Origin: Pirellulales bacterium
Lineage (GTDB): Bacteria > Planctomycetota > Planctomycetia > Pirellulales > Thermoguttaceae
Assembly (NCBI GenBank): GCA_030605745.1
Contig: JAUWHT010000307.1
Coordinates: forward strand, 1-14,444
DNA: 14,444 nucleotides
Reading direction: 5' to 3'
Each line of letters opens with the position of its first letter. Position 1 is the stretch's first letter. This document shows, in pieces, positions 6,386-12,874 of the stretch. Made by a program: the position numbers and the translations under genes. The notes beneath the pieces were generated by a model. The model made no database searches and had not been told where the DNA came from. It was given only the letters and a program-made list of their open reading frames with translations.

Positions 6386-8410
6386 ATGCAACATTTGAAA
6401 CTCGAACAAGACCGGATCATCGGGGTGTTTCAGCGGACGCAGAAGGGGTTCGGCTTCGTGCGACCGACCGGTGCCGCCGGGTCGCCGTCAGAGACACCTC
6501 CTACAGGCGAGGTGCAGGACGTCTACATTCCGGCCAGGCGGACCGGCGACGCGGCGACCGGCGATGTGGTGCTGGTGCAGATTGGCAAGCGGCGCGGTCG
6601 CGACGGTGGCCCGCGGGGCGAAATCGTCGAAGTGATCGAGCGGCAAACGCACCAGTTTGTAGGCACCTACTTCGAGGCGGGTGGCACGGCCTACGTGCAG
6701 GTCGACGGTACGTTGTTCGCACAGCCGATCCGCGTCGGTGATCCAGGGGTCAAGGGCGCCCGGGTCGACGACAAGGTGGTCTTCGAGATGGTCCGCTTTC
6801 CCTCGCCGGTACATGACGGCGAGGGGGTAATCACCGAGGTGCTCGGCCCGCGAGGCACCCCGGGCGTCGATACGCTGTCGATCATCCGCGAGTTCAACCT
6901 GCCCGACCAGTTCGCCGAAGACGCGCTGGAGGAAGCCCGCCGGCAAGCCGAGGAGTTCGACGAATCAATACCCGGCGACCGGCTCGACCTGACCTGCGAG
7001 ACAGTCATTACGATCGATCCGGTCGACGCCCGGGATTTTGACGACGCAATCTCGCTTGAGCGGCTGGAGAACGGACACTGGCGCCTCGGGGTGCACATTG
7101 CCGACGTGTCGCATTTCGTCCGGCCGAAGACCGCCCTGGACCGCGAGGCCCACGGCCGGGCGACCAGCGTCTACCTGCCGGACCGCGTGATCCCTATGCT
7201 GCCCGAGGTGATCTGCAACAGCCTGGCCAGCTTGCAGCCGAAAAAAGTCCGCTACACGAAGACGGCCATGATCGAGTTTACGGCCGAAGGACAGCGCGTG
7301 GTGACCGAGTTGCACTCGGCGGCCGTCCGCAGCAATAAGCGGCTGACCTACGAGCAGGTCGATCAGTTCCTGGCCGACCCCGGTCCTTGGCGGCGAAAGC
7401 TCGGTGCAAAGGTCCACGACCTGTTGGGCCAAATGCACACGCTGGCCATGGTCCTCCGCAAGCGGCGGATGAAACGTGGCGCGCTGGAACTGAACATGCC
7501 AGAGGTCAAGGTCGAACTGGATAAACACGGCCGCGTCTGCGGGGCGCACGTGGTCGAGAACACCGAGAGCCACCAGATCATCGAGGAGTTTATGCTGGCG
7601 GCCAACGAGGCGGTGGCCGAGGTGCTCAAGGAGAAGGAGGTCCCTTTCCTGCGCCGGATCCACCCATCGCCCGACCCGCGAAAACTCAAGGCATTGACCG
7701 AATTCGTCACGGAACTGGGCTTAAAGGTGAAGAGTCTCCGGAGCCGGTTCGAGTTGCAGAAGCTGCTGGATCAGGTTTGCGGCCGGCCGGAGCAGCACGC
7801 GGTCAACTTCGCGCTGTTGCGTTCGCTGCCCCGGGCTGTGTACAGCCCACAGGAGGAGGGCCACTACGCCCTGGCCAGCGATTGCTACTGCCACTTCACC
7901 TCGCCCATACGCCGCTATCCCGACCTGACGATCCACAGGCTGATCGACGCGATCCTGGCCGGCCGGAAGTCCCGTCGAAACCTCGACGATCTGGTCGTCC
8001 TGGGCCGGCATTGCTCGGACCGCGAGCAGCGGGCCGAGTCGGCCGAACGCGACCTGACCAAACTCAAGCTGCTGCACTACCTGAGCGAACGCATCGGCCA
8101 GGAAATGGATGTCGTCGTCACCGGCGTGGAAAGCTTCGGGCTGTTCGCCCAAGGGGTCGAGTTGCCGGCCGAAGGGCTGATCCACGTCGACTCGCTCACC
8201 GATGACTACTACCGCTTCGACCGCACCACGCACACACTGGCCGGCCACCGCCCGGGCAACGTGTACCGCCTGGGCGACCTTCTGCGGGTAACCGTCGCCC
8301 GAGTCGACCTCGACCGCCGCCAGCTCGATTTCCGGCAGGTTCAGCGGAAGAAGAAATCCACGAAGGGAAAAAGGGGAAAGGGTAAAAGGGAAAAGAAAAG
8401 AGGAGTTTAG
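6386..8410 (+). CDS. rnr: ribonuclease R (RNase II/R family 3'-5' exoribonuclease)
   Basis: A 674-residue processive hydrolytic 3'-5' exoribonuclease that degrades structured RNA. Domain order: an N-terminal cold-shock OB-fold (DRIIGVFQRTQKGFGFVRP near the start), a second OB-fold, the RNB catalytic domain, and a C-terminal S1 domain (about 575-650, GQEMDVVVTGVESFGLFAQG...GLIHVDSL). Catalytic acidic residues Asp211, Asp217, Asp219 and Asp220 in DPVDARDFDDA match the RNase II quartet. The winged-helix domain at the N-terminus of E. coli RNase R (813 residues) is absent. The C-terminus is a Lys/Arg-rich tail (RKKKSTKGKRGKGKREKKRGV), a basic extension common in RNase R, encoded by an almost pure purine tract. 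ATG at 6386 is preferred; a TTG at 6365 would add 7 residues. No Shine-Dalgarno site is obvious. The final GTT TAG lies in the next 56-bp repeat. Confidence 0.95.
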   Translation: MQHLKLEQDRIIGVFQRTQKGFGFVRPTGAAGSPSETPPTGEVQDVYIPARRTGDAATGDVVLVQIGKRRGRDGGPRGEIVEVIERQTHQFVGTYFEAGGTAYVQVDGTLFAQPIRVGDPGVKGARVDDKVVFEMVRFPSPVHDGEGVITEVLGPRGTPGVDTLSIIREFNLPDQFAEDALEEARRQAEEFDESIPGDRLDLTCETVITIDPVDARDFDDAISLERLENGHWRLGVHIADVSHFVRPKTALDREAHGRATSVYLPDRVIPMLPEVICNSLASLQPKKVRYTKTAMIEFTAEGQRVVTELHSAAVRSNKRLTYEQVDQFLADPGPWRRKLGAKVHDLLGQMHTLAMVLRKRRMKRGALELNMPEVKVELDKHGRVCGAHVVENTESHQIIEEFMLAANEAVAEVLKEKEVPFLRRIHPSPDPRKLKALTEFVTELGLKVKSLRSRFELQKLLDQVCGRPEQHAVNFALLRSLPRAVYSPQEEGHYALASDCYCHFTSPIRRYPDLTIHRLIDAILAGRKSRRNLDDLVVLGRHCSDREQRAESAERDLTKLKLLHYLSERIGQEMDVVVTGVESFGLFAQGVELPAEGLIHVDSLTDDYYRFDRTTHTLAGHRPGNVYRLGDLLRVTVARVDLDRRQLDFRQVQRKKKSTKGKRGKGKREKKRGV

Positions 8411-8460
8411 CCCAGGCGTCCACGCCGGGAAATTTCGCCGCCAGGAGGCGGCGGCTAAAC
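8405..8460. repeat. 56-bp double-hairpin element, copy C (inverted)
   Basis: Ends are GTTTAGC (8405-8411) and GCTAAAC (8454-8460). First arm: CCAGGCGT-CC-ACGCCGGG (8412-8429, one mismatch). Second arm: CGCCGCC-AGGA-GGCGGCG (8436-8453). It is the reverse complement in layout of copies A and B. It gives RNase R its TAG stop and lies 42 bases upstream of gcvT. Confidence 0.92.
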
Positions 8461-8465
8461 TGCCA

Positions 8466-8494
8466 CTGGTCGCTGCGCCGCCGGTCGTTACAAT
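8466..8494 (+). promoter_or_regulatory. weak candidate promoter close to gcvT, possibly leaderless
   Basis: TACAAT (8489-8494) matches the -10 consensus at 5 of 6 positions and ends only 8 bases before the gcvT ATG at 8503, so a transcript would begin at or next to the start codon. The -35 match (CTGGTC, 8466-8471, spacer 17) is poor. The absence of any Shine-Dalgarno sequence before gcvT fits a leaderless start. Confidence 0.22.
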
Positions 8495-8502
8495 ATCGCT
8501 CT

Positions 8503-9681
8503 ATGACAACCGCGCACTACACCCCCAATCGTACGCCGCTTTACGACTGGCACGTGGCTCACGGCGGCCGGATGGTCGAGTTTGCCGGCTGGGCCATGCC
8601 CATGCTGTACACCTCGATCATCGAGGAGCACGTGACCACCCGGACGGCGGTCGGGCTTTGTGATATTACACACATGAGCCATCTTCGCTTCGAGGGTCCC
8701 GGGGCCGGCGAGTTCCTGGGAAACCTACTCACGCGAAAGATTGGCGATCTTGCGCCCGGACACCTACGCTACTCGCTGGTGACCAATTATCAAGGGGGTA
8801 TCCTCGACGACGTGCTGGTCGGGCATTTCCATGATTCGAAGGCCCAGCCGTTCTACGTGGTGGTTGCCAACGGCGCCAACCGGCTGAAGATGGTCGACTG
8901 GATCAACGCCCATCTGCCCAAGGAGTTGGCCCAACGGCCTAGTCATGAAGTTGCCTACTGGGACGTTACCCGGCTATGGGCGATGATCGCCATTCAGGGT
9001 CCCCGGACGCTGGAGTTGCTCAGGCCGTTTGTCGATGTGGACCTGGACGAGATGCCCTACTACACGGGTGCGGAAATCAGCATCTTGCATCCGGCCGGGC
9101 AGCGACAGGGGGGGATCATCAGCCGGACCGGATACACCGGCGAGGACGGATTCGAGTTGATCTTGGGCGTTGGCATTGCCCCGGGGGTCTGGGAAGCGCT
9201 GCTGGAAGCGGCCAAACCGCTCGGCGGGCTGCCCACCGGAATCGGCGCACGAGACACCCTGCGACTGGAGGCCGGCATGCCCCTGTACGGTCACGAGTTG
9301 ACCGAGCAGATCAATCCGTTCCAGGCCCGGCTTGGCTTTGCCTGCGAACTGTACAATCTCGATTATCCGGGCCGCGACGCGCTCAGAAAGCTGAAGGAAC
9401 AACCGCTGGACTCTATTCGTGTGGGATTGGAACTGGTCGGGCGCCGGGTTGCCCGGCAGGGCTGTACCGTCCTGGCCGGCGTCGAACCGGTCGGCTGGGT
9501 TACCAGCGGATCATACGCGCCGACGCTCGAAAAGACGATTGCCATGGGCTACGTTCGCCCGGAGTTCGCCCGGCCGGGCACCGAGCTTCAGATCGACGTC
9601 CGGGGTCGAAAGGAAGAGGCCCAAGTGGTAAAACTCCCCTTCTACCACCGCAATAAGACCAAGAAAGGAAACCAAAAGTGA
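8503..9681 (+). CDS. gcvT: aminomethyltransferase (glycine cleavage system T protein)
   Basis: A 392-residue T protein. It takes the aminomethyl group from the lipoyl arm of GcvH, releases ammonia and forms 5,10-methylene-tetrahydrofolate. Typical features: TPLYDWHVAHGGRMVEFAGWAMPM near the N-terminus, the NYQGGILDD motif with Asp102-Asp103 (one of these corresponds to the catalytic Asp near the folate site), SRTGYTGEDGFELI in the middle domain, and GARDTLRLEAGMPLYGHEL. The C-terminal domain follows, ending in a basic tail. The length is slightly above the usual 360-375. ATG at 8503 is the family start and has no Shine-Dalgarno site. Its stop overlaps the gcvH start (GTGA), so the two are translationally coupled. 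It opens the glycine cleavage cluster 92 bases after RNase R. Confidence 0.97.
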   Translation: MTTAHYTPNRTPLYDWHVAHGGRMVEFAGWAMPMLYTSIIEEHVTTRTAVGLCDITHMSHLRFEGPGAGEFLGNLLTRKIGDLAPGHLRYSLVTNYQGGILDDVLVGHFHDSKAQPFYVVVANGANRLKMVDWINAHLPKELAQRPSHEVAYWDVTRLWAMIAIQGPRTLELLRPFVDVDLDEMPYYTGAEISILHPAGQRQGGIISRTGYTGEDGFELILGVGIAPGVWEALLEAAKPLGGLPTGIGARDTLRLEAGMPLYGHELTEQINPFQARLGFACELYNLDYPGRDALRKLKEQPLDSIRVGLELVGRRVARQGCTVLAGVEPVGWVTSGSYAPTLEKTIAMGYVRPEFARPGTELQIDVRGRKEEAQVVKLPFYHRNKTKKGNQK

Positions 9682-10082
9682 CGCCAAAAGAATTGCTGTA
9701 CACCAAGACCCACGAATGGGTCCACGTAGAGACCGACCCGGCCGGTGCGAAGATTGCCACGGTGGGGCTGACGGCGTTTGCCATCGAGGCCCTGACCGAC
9801 CTGGTCTACGTGGATCTACCGGAGGTCGGCCGCCAGGTTGCTGCCGGTGAGCCGTTCGGCGAGATCGAGTCGGTCAAGGCCGTCAGCGACCTCTACAGCC
9901 CCGTCGACGGCCAGATTACCGAGGTCAACTCCGGGCTTTCCAATAACCTGGCAAGTCTATCTGGCGACCCCTACGGGGCCGGCTGGCTAATCAAGATCAA
10001 GATCAGCGACGAGGGGGGACTGTCGGAGTTGCTCGATTACGCGGCGTATCAGGAACAATGCGAGGAAGACAATGATGAATGA
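9678..10082 (+). CDS. gcvH: glycine cleavage system H protein (lipoyl carrier)
   Basis: A 134-residue carrier that shuttles the aminomethyl intermediate between the P, T and L proteins on a swinging lipoyl arm. Lys67 in GEIESVKAVSDLYSPVDG is the lipoylation site. The YTKTHEWVHVE start and the GLTAFAIEALTDLVYVDLPEVG region are family features, and length and layout are normal. The start is GTG at 9678, overlapping the gcvT stop by 4 bases, with AAAGGAA about 8 bases upstream inside gcvT. Its stop at 10082 overlaps the start of the following methyltransferase gene by about 8-11 bases, so gcvT, gcvH and the methyltransferase appear to form one transcript. Confidence 0.97.
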   Translation: MTPKELLYTKTHEWVHVETDPAGAKIATVGLTAFAIEALTDLVYVDLPEVGRQVAAGEPFGEIESVKAVSDLYSPVDGQITEVNSGLSNNLASLSGDPYGAGWLIKIKISDEGGLSELLDYAAYQEQCEEDNDE

Positions 10083-10809
10083 AAAAGTAACCGCAATCGC
10101 AATCATGTTCGTTGGGCTGACAGTTCCAACCAGCCGAGTCTATGCCCAAGACGTAGAGAGGCCCACGCAGGCTACTGCCGACACTCCACTTCCCGACCGA
10201 TACCCCTACGTGGTCAAAGACATCCTGAAATACTGCAAACCAAAGAAGGGCTTTTGGATCGATCTGGGGGCGGGCAAGGGTCAAGTATCCATCCCTCTGA
10301 TCGAGGAAACCAACAATCCCGTTGTCATGCTCGATCCCGATGTCGAAGCAATGTCGAAAGGACTTGAGATCGCCAGGGAGAAGGGGCTGGAGCATCGTCT
10401 TTTTGCCGTCGTCGGAGTGGCTGAAGACATGCCCTTTCCCGACAACTCTGTGGACTTGGTAGTCAGTCGTGGTTCAATTTTCTTCTGGGACGACCAGGTG
10501 AAAGGATTGCAAGAGGTATATCGTGTGCTGCGACCCGGTGGCAAGGCGATGATTGGCGGCGGCCAGGGTAGCGGCTATCCAAAGTGGGCTGCCGAAGAGT
10601 TTATCCGCAGACGGCGAGAACACCTCAACGAAGCCGATCCCAAAAAGAAAAAACACTTTGTCGAGGTTCGGAGTCCCGAGACATTTCGGCGTTGGGCACA
10701 AGATGCCAAGTTACCCAGCTTCGAGATTACTGGTAAGGGTGGGCTTTCTGTGGGAGATCCGAAAGCCGGGCTGGGCATTTGGTTGAGATTTACGAAGCAG
10801 CAGAAGTGA
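10072..10809 (+). CDS. class I SAM-dependent methyltransferase with predicted signal peptide
   Basis: A 245-residue protein. After a short N-terminal region there is a Rossmann-type methyltransferase domain: motif I IDLGAGKGQ (63-71; Gly66, Gly68, Gly70), an acidic post-I residue in VVMLDPDVEAM, AEDMPFPDNSVDLVVSRGS, and YRVLRPGGKAMIGGG. Residues 1-25 look like a Sec signal: Lys5, the hydrophobic run TAIAIMFVGLTVP, then VYA before Gln26. Export is odd because SAM is cytosolic; an anchored or retained protein, or a spurious prediction, are alternatives. The substrate is unknown. GAGGA lies 5-8 bases before the ATGs at 10072 and 10075. The start overlaps gcvH, and the TGA overlaps the ATG of the gcvPA remnant (TGATGATG). 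It is not a standard glycine cleavage gene. Base composition is visibly lower in GC than the gcv genes, suggesting later acquisition. Confidence 0.82.
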   Translation: MMNEKVTAIAIMFVGLTVPTSRVYAQDVERPTQATADTPLPDRYPYVVKDILKYCKPKKGFWIDLGAGKGQVSIPLIEETNNPVVMLDPDVEAMSKGLEIAREKGLEHRLFAVVGVAEDMPFPDNSVDLVVSRGSIFFWDDQVKGLQEVYRVLRPGGKAMIGGGQGSGYPKWAAEEFIRRRREHLNEADPKKKKHFVEVRSPETFRRWAQDAKLPSFEITGKGGLSVGDPKAGLGIWLRFTKQQK

Positions 10810-10811
10810 TG

Positions 10812-10922
10812 ATGCCCTACCTTCCCAACACCGCGGACGACCAACGGGCTATGCTCCGGGCGATTGGCATGGCCTCAGTGCACCTGCGTTCGATTGTAAT
10901 TACCGACTTGCTTCGCCTATAA
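10812..10922 (+). pseudogene. truncated duplicate of the 5' end of gcvPA
   Basis: The first ~23 codons (10812-10880) read MPYLPNTADDQRAMLRAIG and align without gaps to the start of the intact gcvPA at 11491. I count about 10 base differences in 69, mostly at third codon positions. Homology stops near codon 24, and the frame closes at TAA 10920-10922, inside the -10 box of the toxin-antitoxin promoter. An ATG at 10809 overlaps the methyltransferase stop, so the fragment marks where gcvPA once followed the methyltransferase directly. The remaining 36-37 codons could still be translated as a short leader peptide, but no function is evident. Confidence 0.85.
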
Positions 10923-10923
10923 T
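10894..10923 (+). promoter_or_regulatory. promoter of the toxin-antitoxin pair
   Basis: TTGTAA (10894-10899, 4 of 6 consensus) and a perfect TATAAT (10918-10923) are 18 bases apart. The palindrome GTAATTAC (10896-10903) overlaps the -35 box and is a possible operator. A start near 10930 leaves a short leader with the strong Shine-Dalgarno AGAGGTGGA (10932-10940) just before the GTG at 10944. This is the best promoter-like sequence I found in the window, and it would also drive gcvPA and gcvPB downstream. Confidence 0.6.
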
Positions 10924-10943
10924 GGGAAAGTAGAGGTGGACCG

Positions 10944-11255
10944 GTGAGCGATGTCCTGAAGCGGATCAAGCGGGCAATTTTGGCGGGGAATTACGCCTTT
11001 AGCGAAAAGGCACGTATCGAAATGGAGGTCGATCAGATCACGGAGTTGGATGTTGCCGAATCAATACTCAACGCGCCGGCAATCTACAAGATGCTTCGTT
11101 CGAAGAGCCCACTTCGCCACCGTTCCAGAGAGCGGCTATACGTTATCCAGAGCGCAAACTTGAACGGCCTCGTGGTATACAGCAAGGGGAAGCTTGTTAC
11201 CGAGGCCGGCCACGACACATACTACTTTTTGATTTCTTCTAAGAGAGCCTTGTAG
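10944..11255 (+). CDS. putative toxin, DUF4258/MqsR-like
   Basis: A 103-residue small basic protein, first gene of a two-gene unit. The sequence FSEKARIEMEVDQITELDVAES (19-40), then ILNAPAIYKMLRSKSP, RERLYVIQS, NGLVVYSKGKLV and a closing TYYFLISSKRAL, resembles small DUF4258/MqsR-type proteins that occur upstream of YgiT-type zinc-finger antitoxins. By analogy with that class it may be an mRNA-cleaving toxin, but no catalytic residue can be named with certainty. The start is GTG at 10944 with the strong Shine-Dalgarno AGAGGTGGA 3 bases upstream. The stop TAG is directly followed by the ATG of the antitoxin. Toxin-first order matches mqsRA. Sampled lines here are about 50% GC against 65-70% in neighbouring gcv genes, consistent with transfer. 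Confidence 0.72.
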   Translation: MSDVLKRIKRAILAGNYAFSEKARIEMEVDQITELDVAESILNAPAIYKMLRSKSPLRHRSRERLYVIQSANLNGLVVYSKGKLVTEAGHDTYYFLISSKRAL

Positions 11256-11483
11256 ATGGTGATTGCCATGAAAGCGATTACAAGTTGTCCATCCTGTGGC
11301 AGCAAAAAGATCAAAATGGTCCGGGGAAAATGGTCCGGGGAATACAAAGGGCAAGCCTATACGGTTGAAAACCTCGAATTCTATGAGTGCCCGGATTGTG
11401 GAGAAAAGGTGTATGACCGGGAAGCAATGAGAAGAATCGAGGCAAACTCCCCCGCCTTCGCTAAGGTTGCCACACCTGAATAG
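11256..11483 (+). CDS. putative antitoxin with YgiT/MqsA-type zinc finger
   Basis: A 75-residue protein with two CxxC pairs, C11-P-S-C14-G and C45-P-D-C48-G-E, separated by a YKGQAYTVENLEFYEC segment. This is the N-terminal zinc-binding, toxin-binding fold of MqsA/YgiT proteins. The C-terminal helix-turn-helix that lets MqsA bind DNA is missing, so it may neutralise the toxin without being a repressor on its own. The start is ATG at 11256, directly abutting the toxin stop (TAGATG); ATG at 11268 is an alternative and would leave MKAITSCPSCG. The stop is 7 bases before the gcvPA ATG, so gcvPA is probably cotranscribed. It contains a perfect 14-bp tandem duplication. Confidence 0.78.
   Translation: MVIAMKAITSCPSCGSKKIKMVRGKWSGEYKGQAYTVENLEFYECPDCGEKVYDREAMRRIEANSPAFAKVATPE
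11313..11340 (+). repeat. 14-bp perfect tandem duplication inside the antitoxin gene
   Basis: AAAATGGTCCGGGG occurs twice back to back. Because 14 is not a multiple of 3, the two copies are read in different frames (KMVRG, then KWSGE). Loss of one copy would shift the frame and stop translation about ten codons later, before the second CxxC pair. Confidence 0.9.
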
Positions 11484-11490
11484 ACACGCG

Positions 11491-12837
11491 ATGCCGTACC
11501 TTCCCAATACCGCGGACGACCAACAGGCGATGCTCCGGGCGATCGGCGTTGGGTCAGTTGAGGAACTGTTCGCGACGGTGCCGGCCGAGTTGCGGCTGGA
11601 CCGTCCGCTCGATCTGCCGCCGGCAATGGGCGAGTTGGAGCTTACGTCGCATCTCGGCGAGTTAGCGGCCCGCAACACGCCGGCCGGTCAGGTTGTCTGC
11701 TTCCTCGGCGGCGGTAGTTACGATCACTTCATCCCGGCGGTGGTCGATTTCGTCGCCGGGAGAAGCGAGTTTTACACTGCCTACACGCCCTACCAGGCAG
11801 AAGCCAGCCAGGGTAGTCTCCAGGCGATGTTCGAGTACCAGACGCTCATCACGCAGCTTACCGGGATGGACGTCTCGAATTCGAGCCTCTACGACGGCGG
11901 CAGCGCGATGGCCGAGGCCATGATGATGGCCCTGGGTGCCACCCGGCGCTCCGGCCGTGTGGTCACAGCCGCGAGCGTCCATCCCGAGTACCGACAGGTC
12001 CTGGACACGTATCTGGCCAACCTCGATGCCGAATTGCTGACCATCGCCACACCCGAGGGAACTGTCTCGCCCGAAGAACTCGAAGCGGCCGTCAACGACC
12101 GGACGGCCTGTGTGGTGGTCCAGCATCCGAACTTCTTCGGCTGCCTGGAAGAGGTGGAGGCAATTGCCGAGATCGCGCACGCGGCCGGGGCGCTGCTGGT
12201 GGTGGCCGTCGACCCGATCAGCCTGGGGTTGTTGAAGCGGCCGGGCGATTACGGGGCCGATATCGTGGTGGCCGAAGGACAATCGCTGGGCAACCCGATG
12301 TCGTACGGCGGGCCGTACCTGGGGATCATGGCCTGCCGCGAGAAGTTCGTCCGCCGCATGCCGGGCCGGCTGGTCGGCCAGACCGTCGATCGCCGCGGCC
12401 GGCGGTGCTGGGTGCTGACACTGCAAACCCGCGAACAACACATCCGCCGCGAAAAGGCCACCAGCAATATCTGCACCAACCAAGGACTCGTTGCGCTGCG
12501 GGCGGCCGTGTACCTGGCGGCGATGGGGCCGGCCGGCATCAGATCGGTGGCCGAGTTGTGCCTGCAAAAGGCACACTACGCGGCCGAGCGGCTCACCGCC
12601 AGCGCGTCGCTTTCGCCGGCGTTTGATCGGCCGACGTTCAAGGAATTTGTGATTCGCGTAACTGACGGCGATGTGGATCGACTGGTGGAAGCGGCACGCG
12701 CTAAAGGCATCTTCGCCGGGGTGCCGCTGGGCCGCTGGTATCCGGAACTGGCCGACTGCCTGTTGATTGCGGTAACCGAGAAACGGACCAAGGCGGAGAT
12801 TGATCGGCTGGTTGGTGTTGTGGGACAAGTTGTTTAG
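11491..12837 (+). CDS. gcvPA: glycine dehydrogenase (decarboxylating) subunit 1, P protein alpha
   Basis: A 448-residue N-terminal half of the split P protein, which with GcvPB forms the PLP enzyme that decarboxylates glycine and loads the aminomethyl group onto GcvH. Typical features: YLPNTADDQQAMLRAIGVGSVEELF at the start, VVCFLGGGSYDHFIP (68-82), YTPYQAEASQGSLQ (98-111), SSLYDGGSAMAEA (131-143), then NPMSYGGPYLG and NICTNQ; it ends with VPLGRWYPELADCLLIAVTEKRTKAEID. Length is normal; the PLP lysine is in GcvPB, as expected. ATG at 11491 is the family start, 7 bases after the antitoxin stop and with no Shine-Dalgarno site, so translation may be coupled to the antitoxin. A damaged copy of its first codons lies at 10812. 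The GTT TAG end begins a half copy of the 56-bp repeat. Confidence 0.96.
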   Translation: MPYLPNTADDQQAMLRAIGVGSVEELFATVPAELRLDRPLDLPPAMGELELTSHLGELAARNTPAGQVVCFLGGGSYDHFIPAVVDFVAGRSEFYTAYTPYQAEASQGSLQAMFEYQTLITQLTGMDVSNSSLYDGGSAMAEAMMMALGATRRSGRVVTAASVHPEYRQVLDTYLANLDAELLTIATPEGTVSPEELEAAVNDRTACVVVQHPNFFGCLEEVEAIAEIAHAAGALLVVAVDPISLGLLKRPGDYGADIVVAEGQSLGNPMSYGGPYLGIMACREKFVRRMPGRLVGQTVDRRGRRCWVLTLQTREQHIRREKATSNICTNQGLVALRAAVYLAAMGPAGIRSVAELCLQKAHYAAERLTASASLSPAFDRPTFKEFVIRVTDGDVDRLVEAARAKGIFAGVPLGRWYPELADCLLIAVTEKRTKAEIDRLVGVVGQVV

Positions 12838-12856
12838 CCGCCGTGCTTGCACGGCG
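12832..12856. repeat. half copy of the GTTTAGC hairpin element, copy D
   Basis: GTTTAGC (12832-12838) is followed by a perfect 8-bp hairpin, CGCCGTGC-TT-GCACGGCG (12839-12856). The second arm and the GCTAAAC end are absent. It supplies the TAG stop of gcvPA and occupies most of the 37-base gap before gcvPB. The arm differs from copies A and B at paired positions, keeping the stem intact. Confidence 0.85.
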
Positions 12857-12874
12857 CGTGAATGTGAGAACGAC

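Noticed and set aside
8411..8502. Glycine riboswitch before gcvT
   Set aside because: The 92-base gap is mostly the 56-bp repeat, and no glycine-aptamer core was seen. None was seen before gcvPA either.
12800..12874. Upstream ATG extension of gcvPB
   Set aside because: It would overlap the end of gcvPA and translate the hairpin repeat; the family start matches the ATG at 12875.
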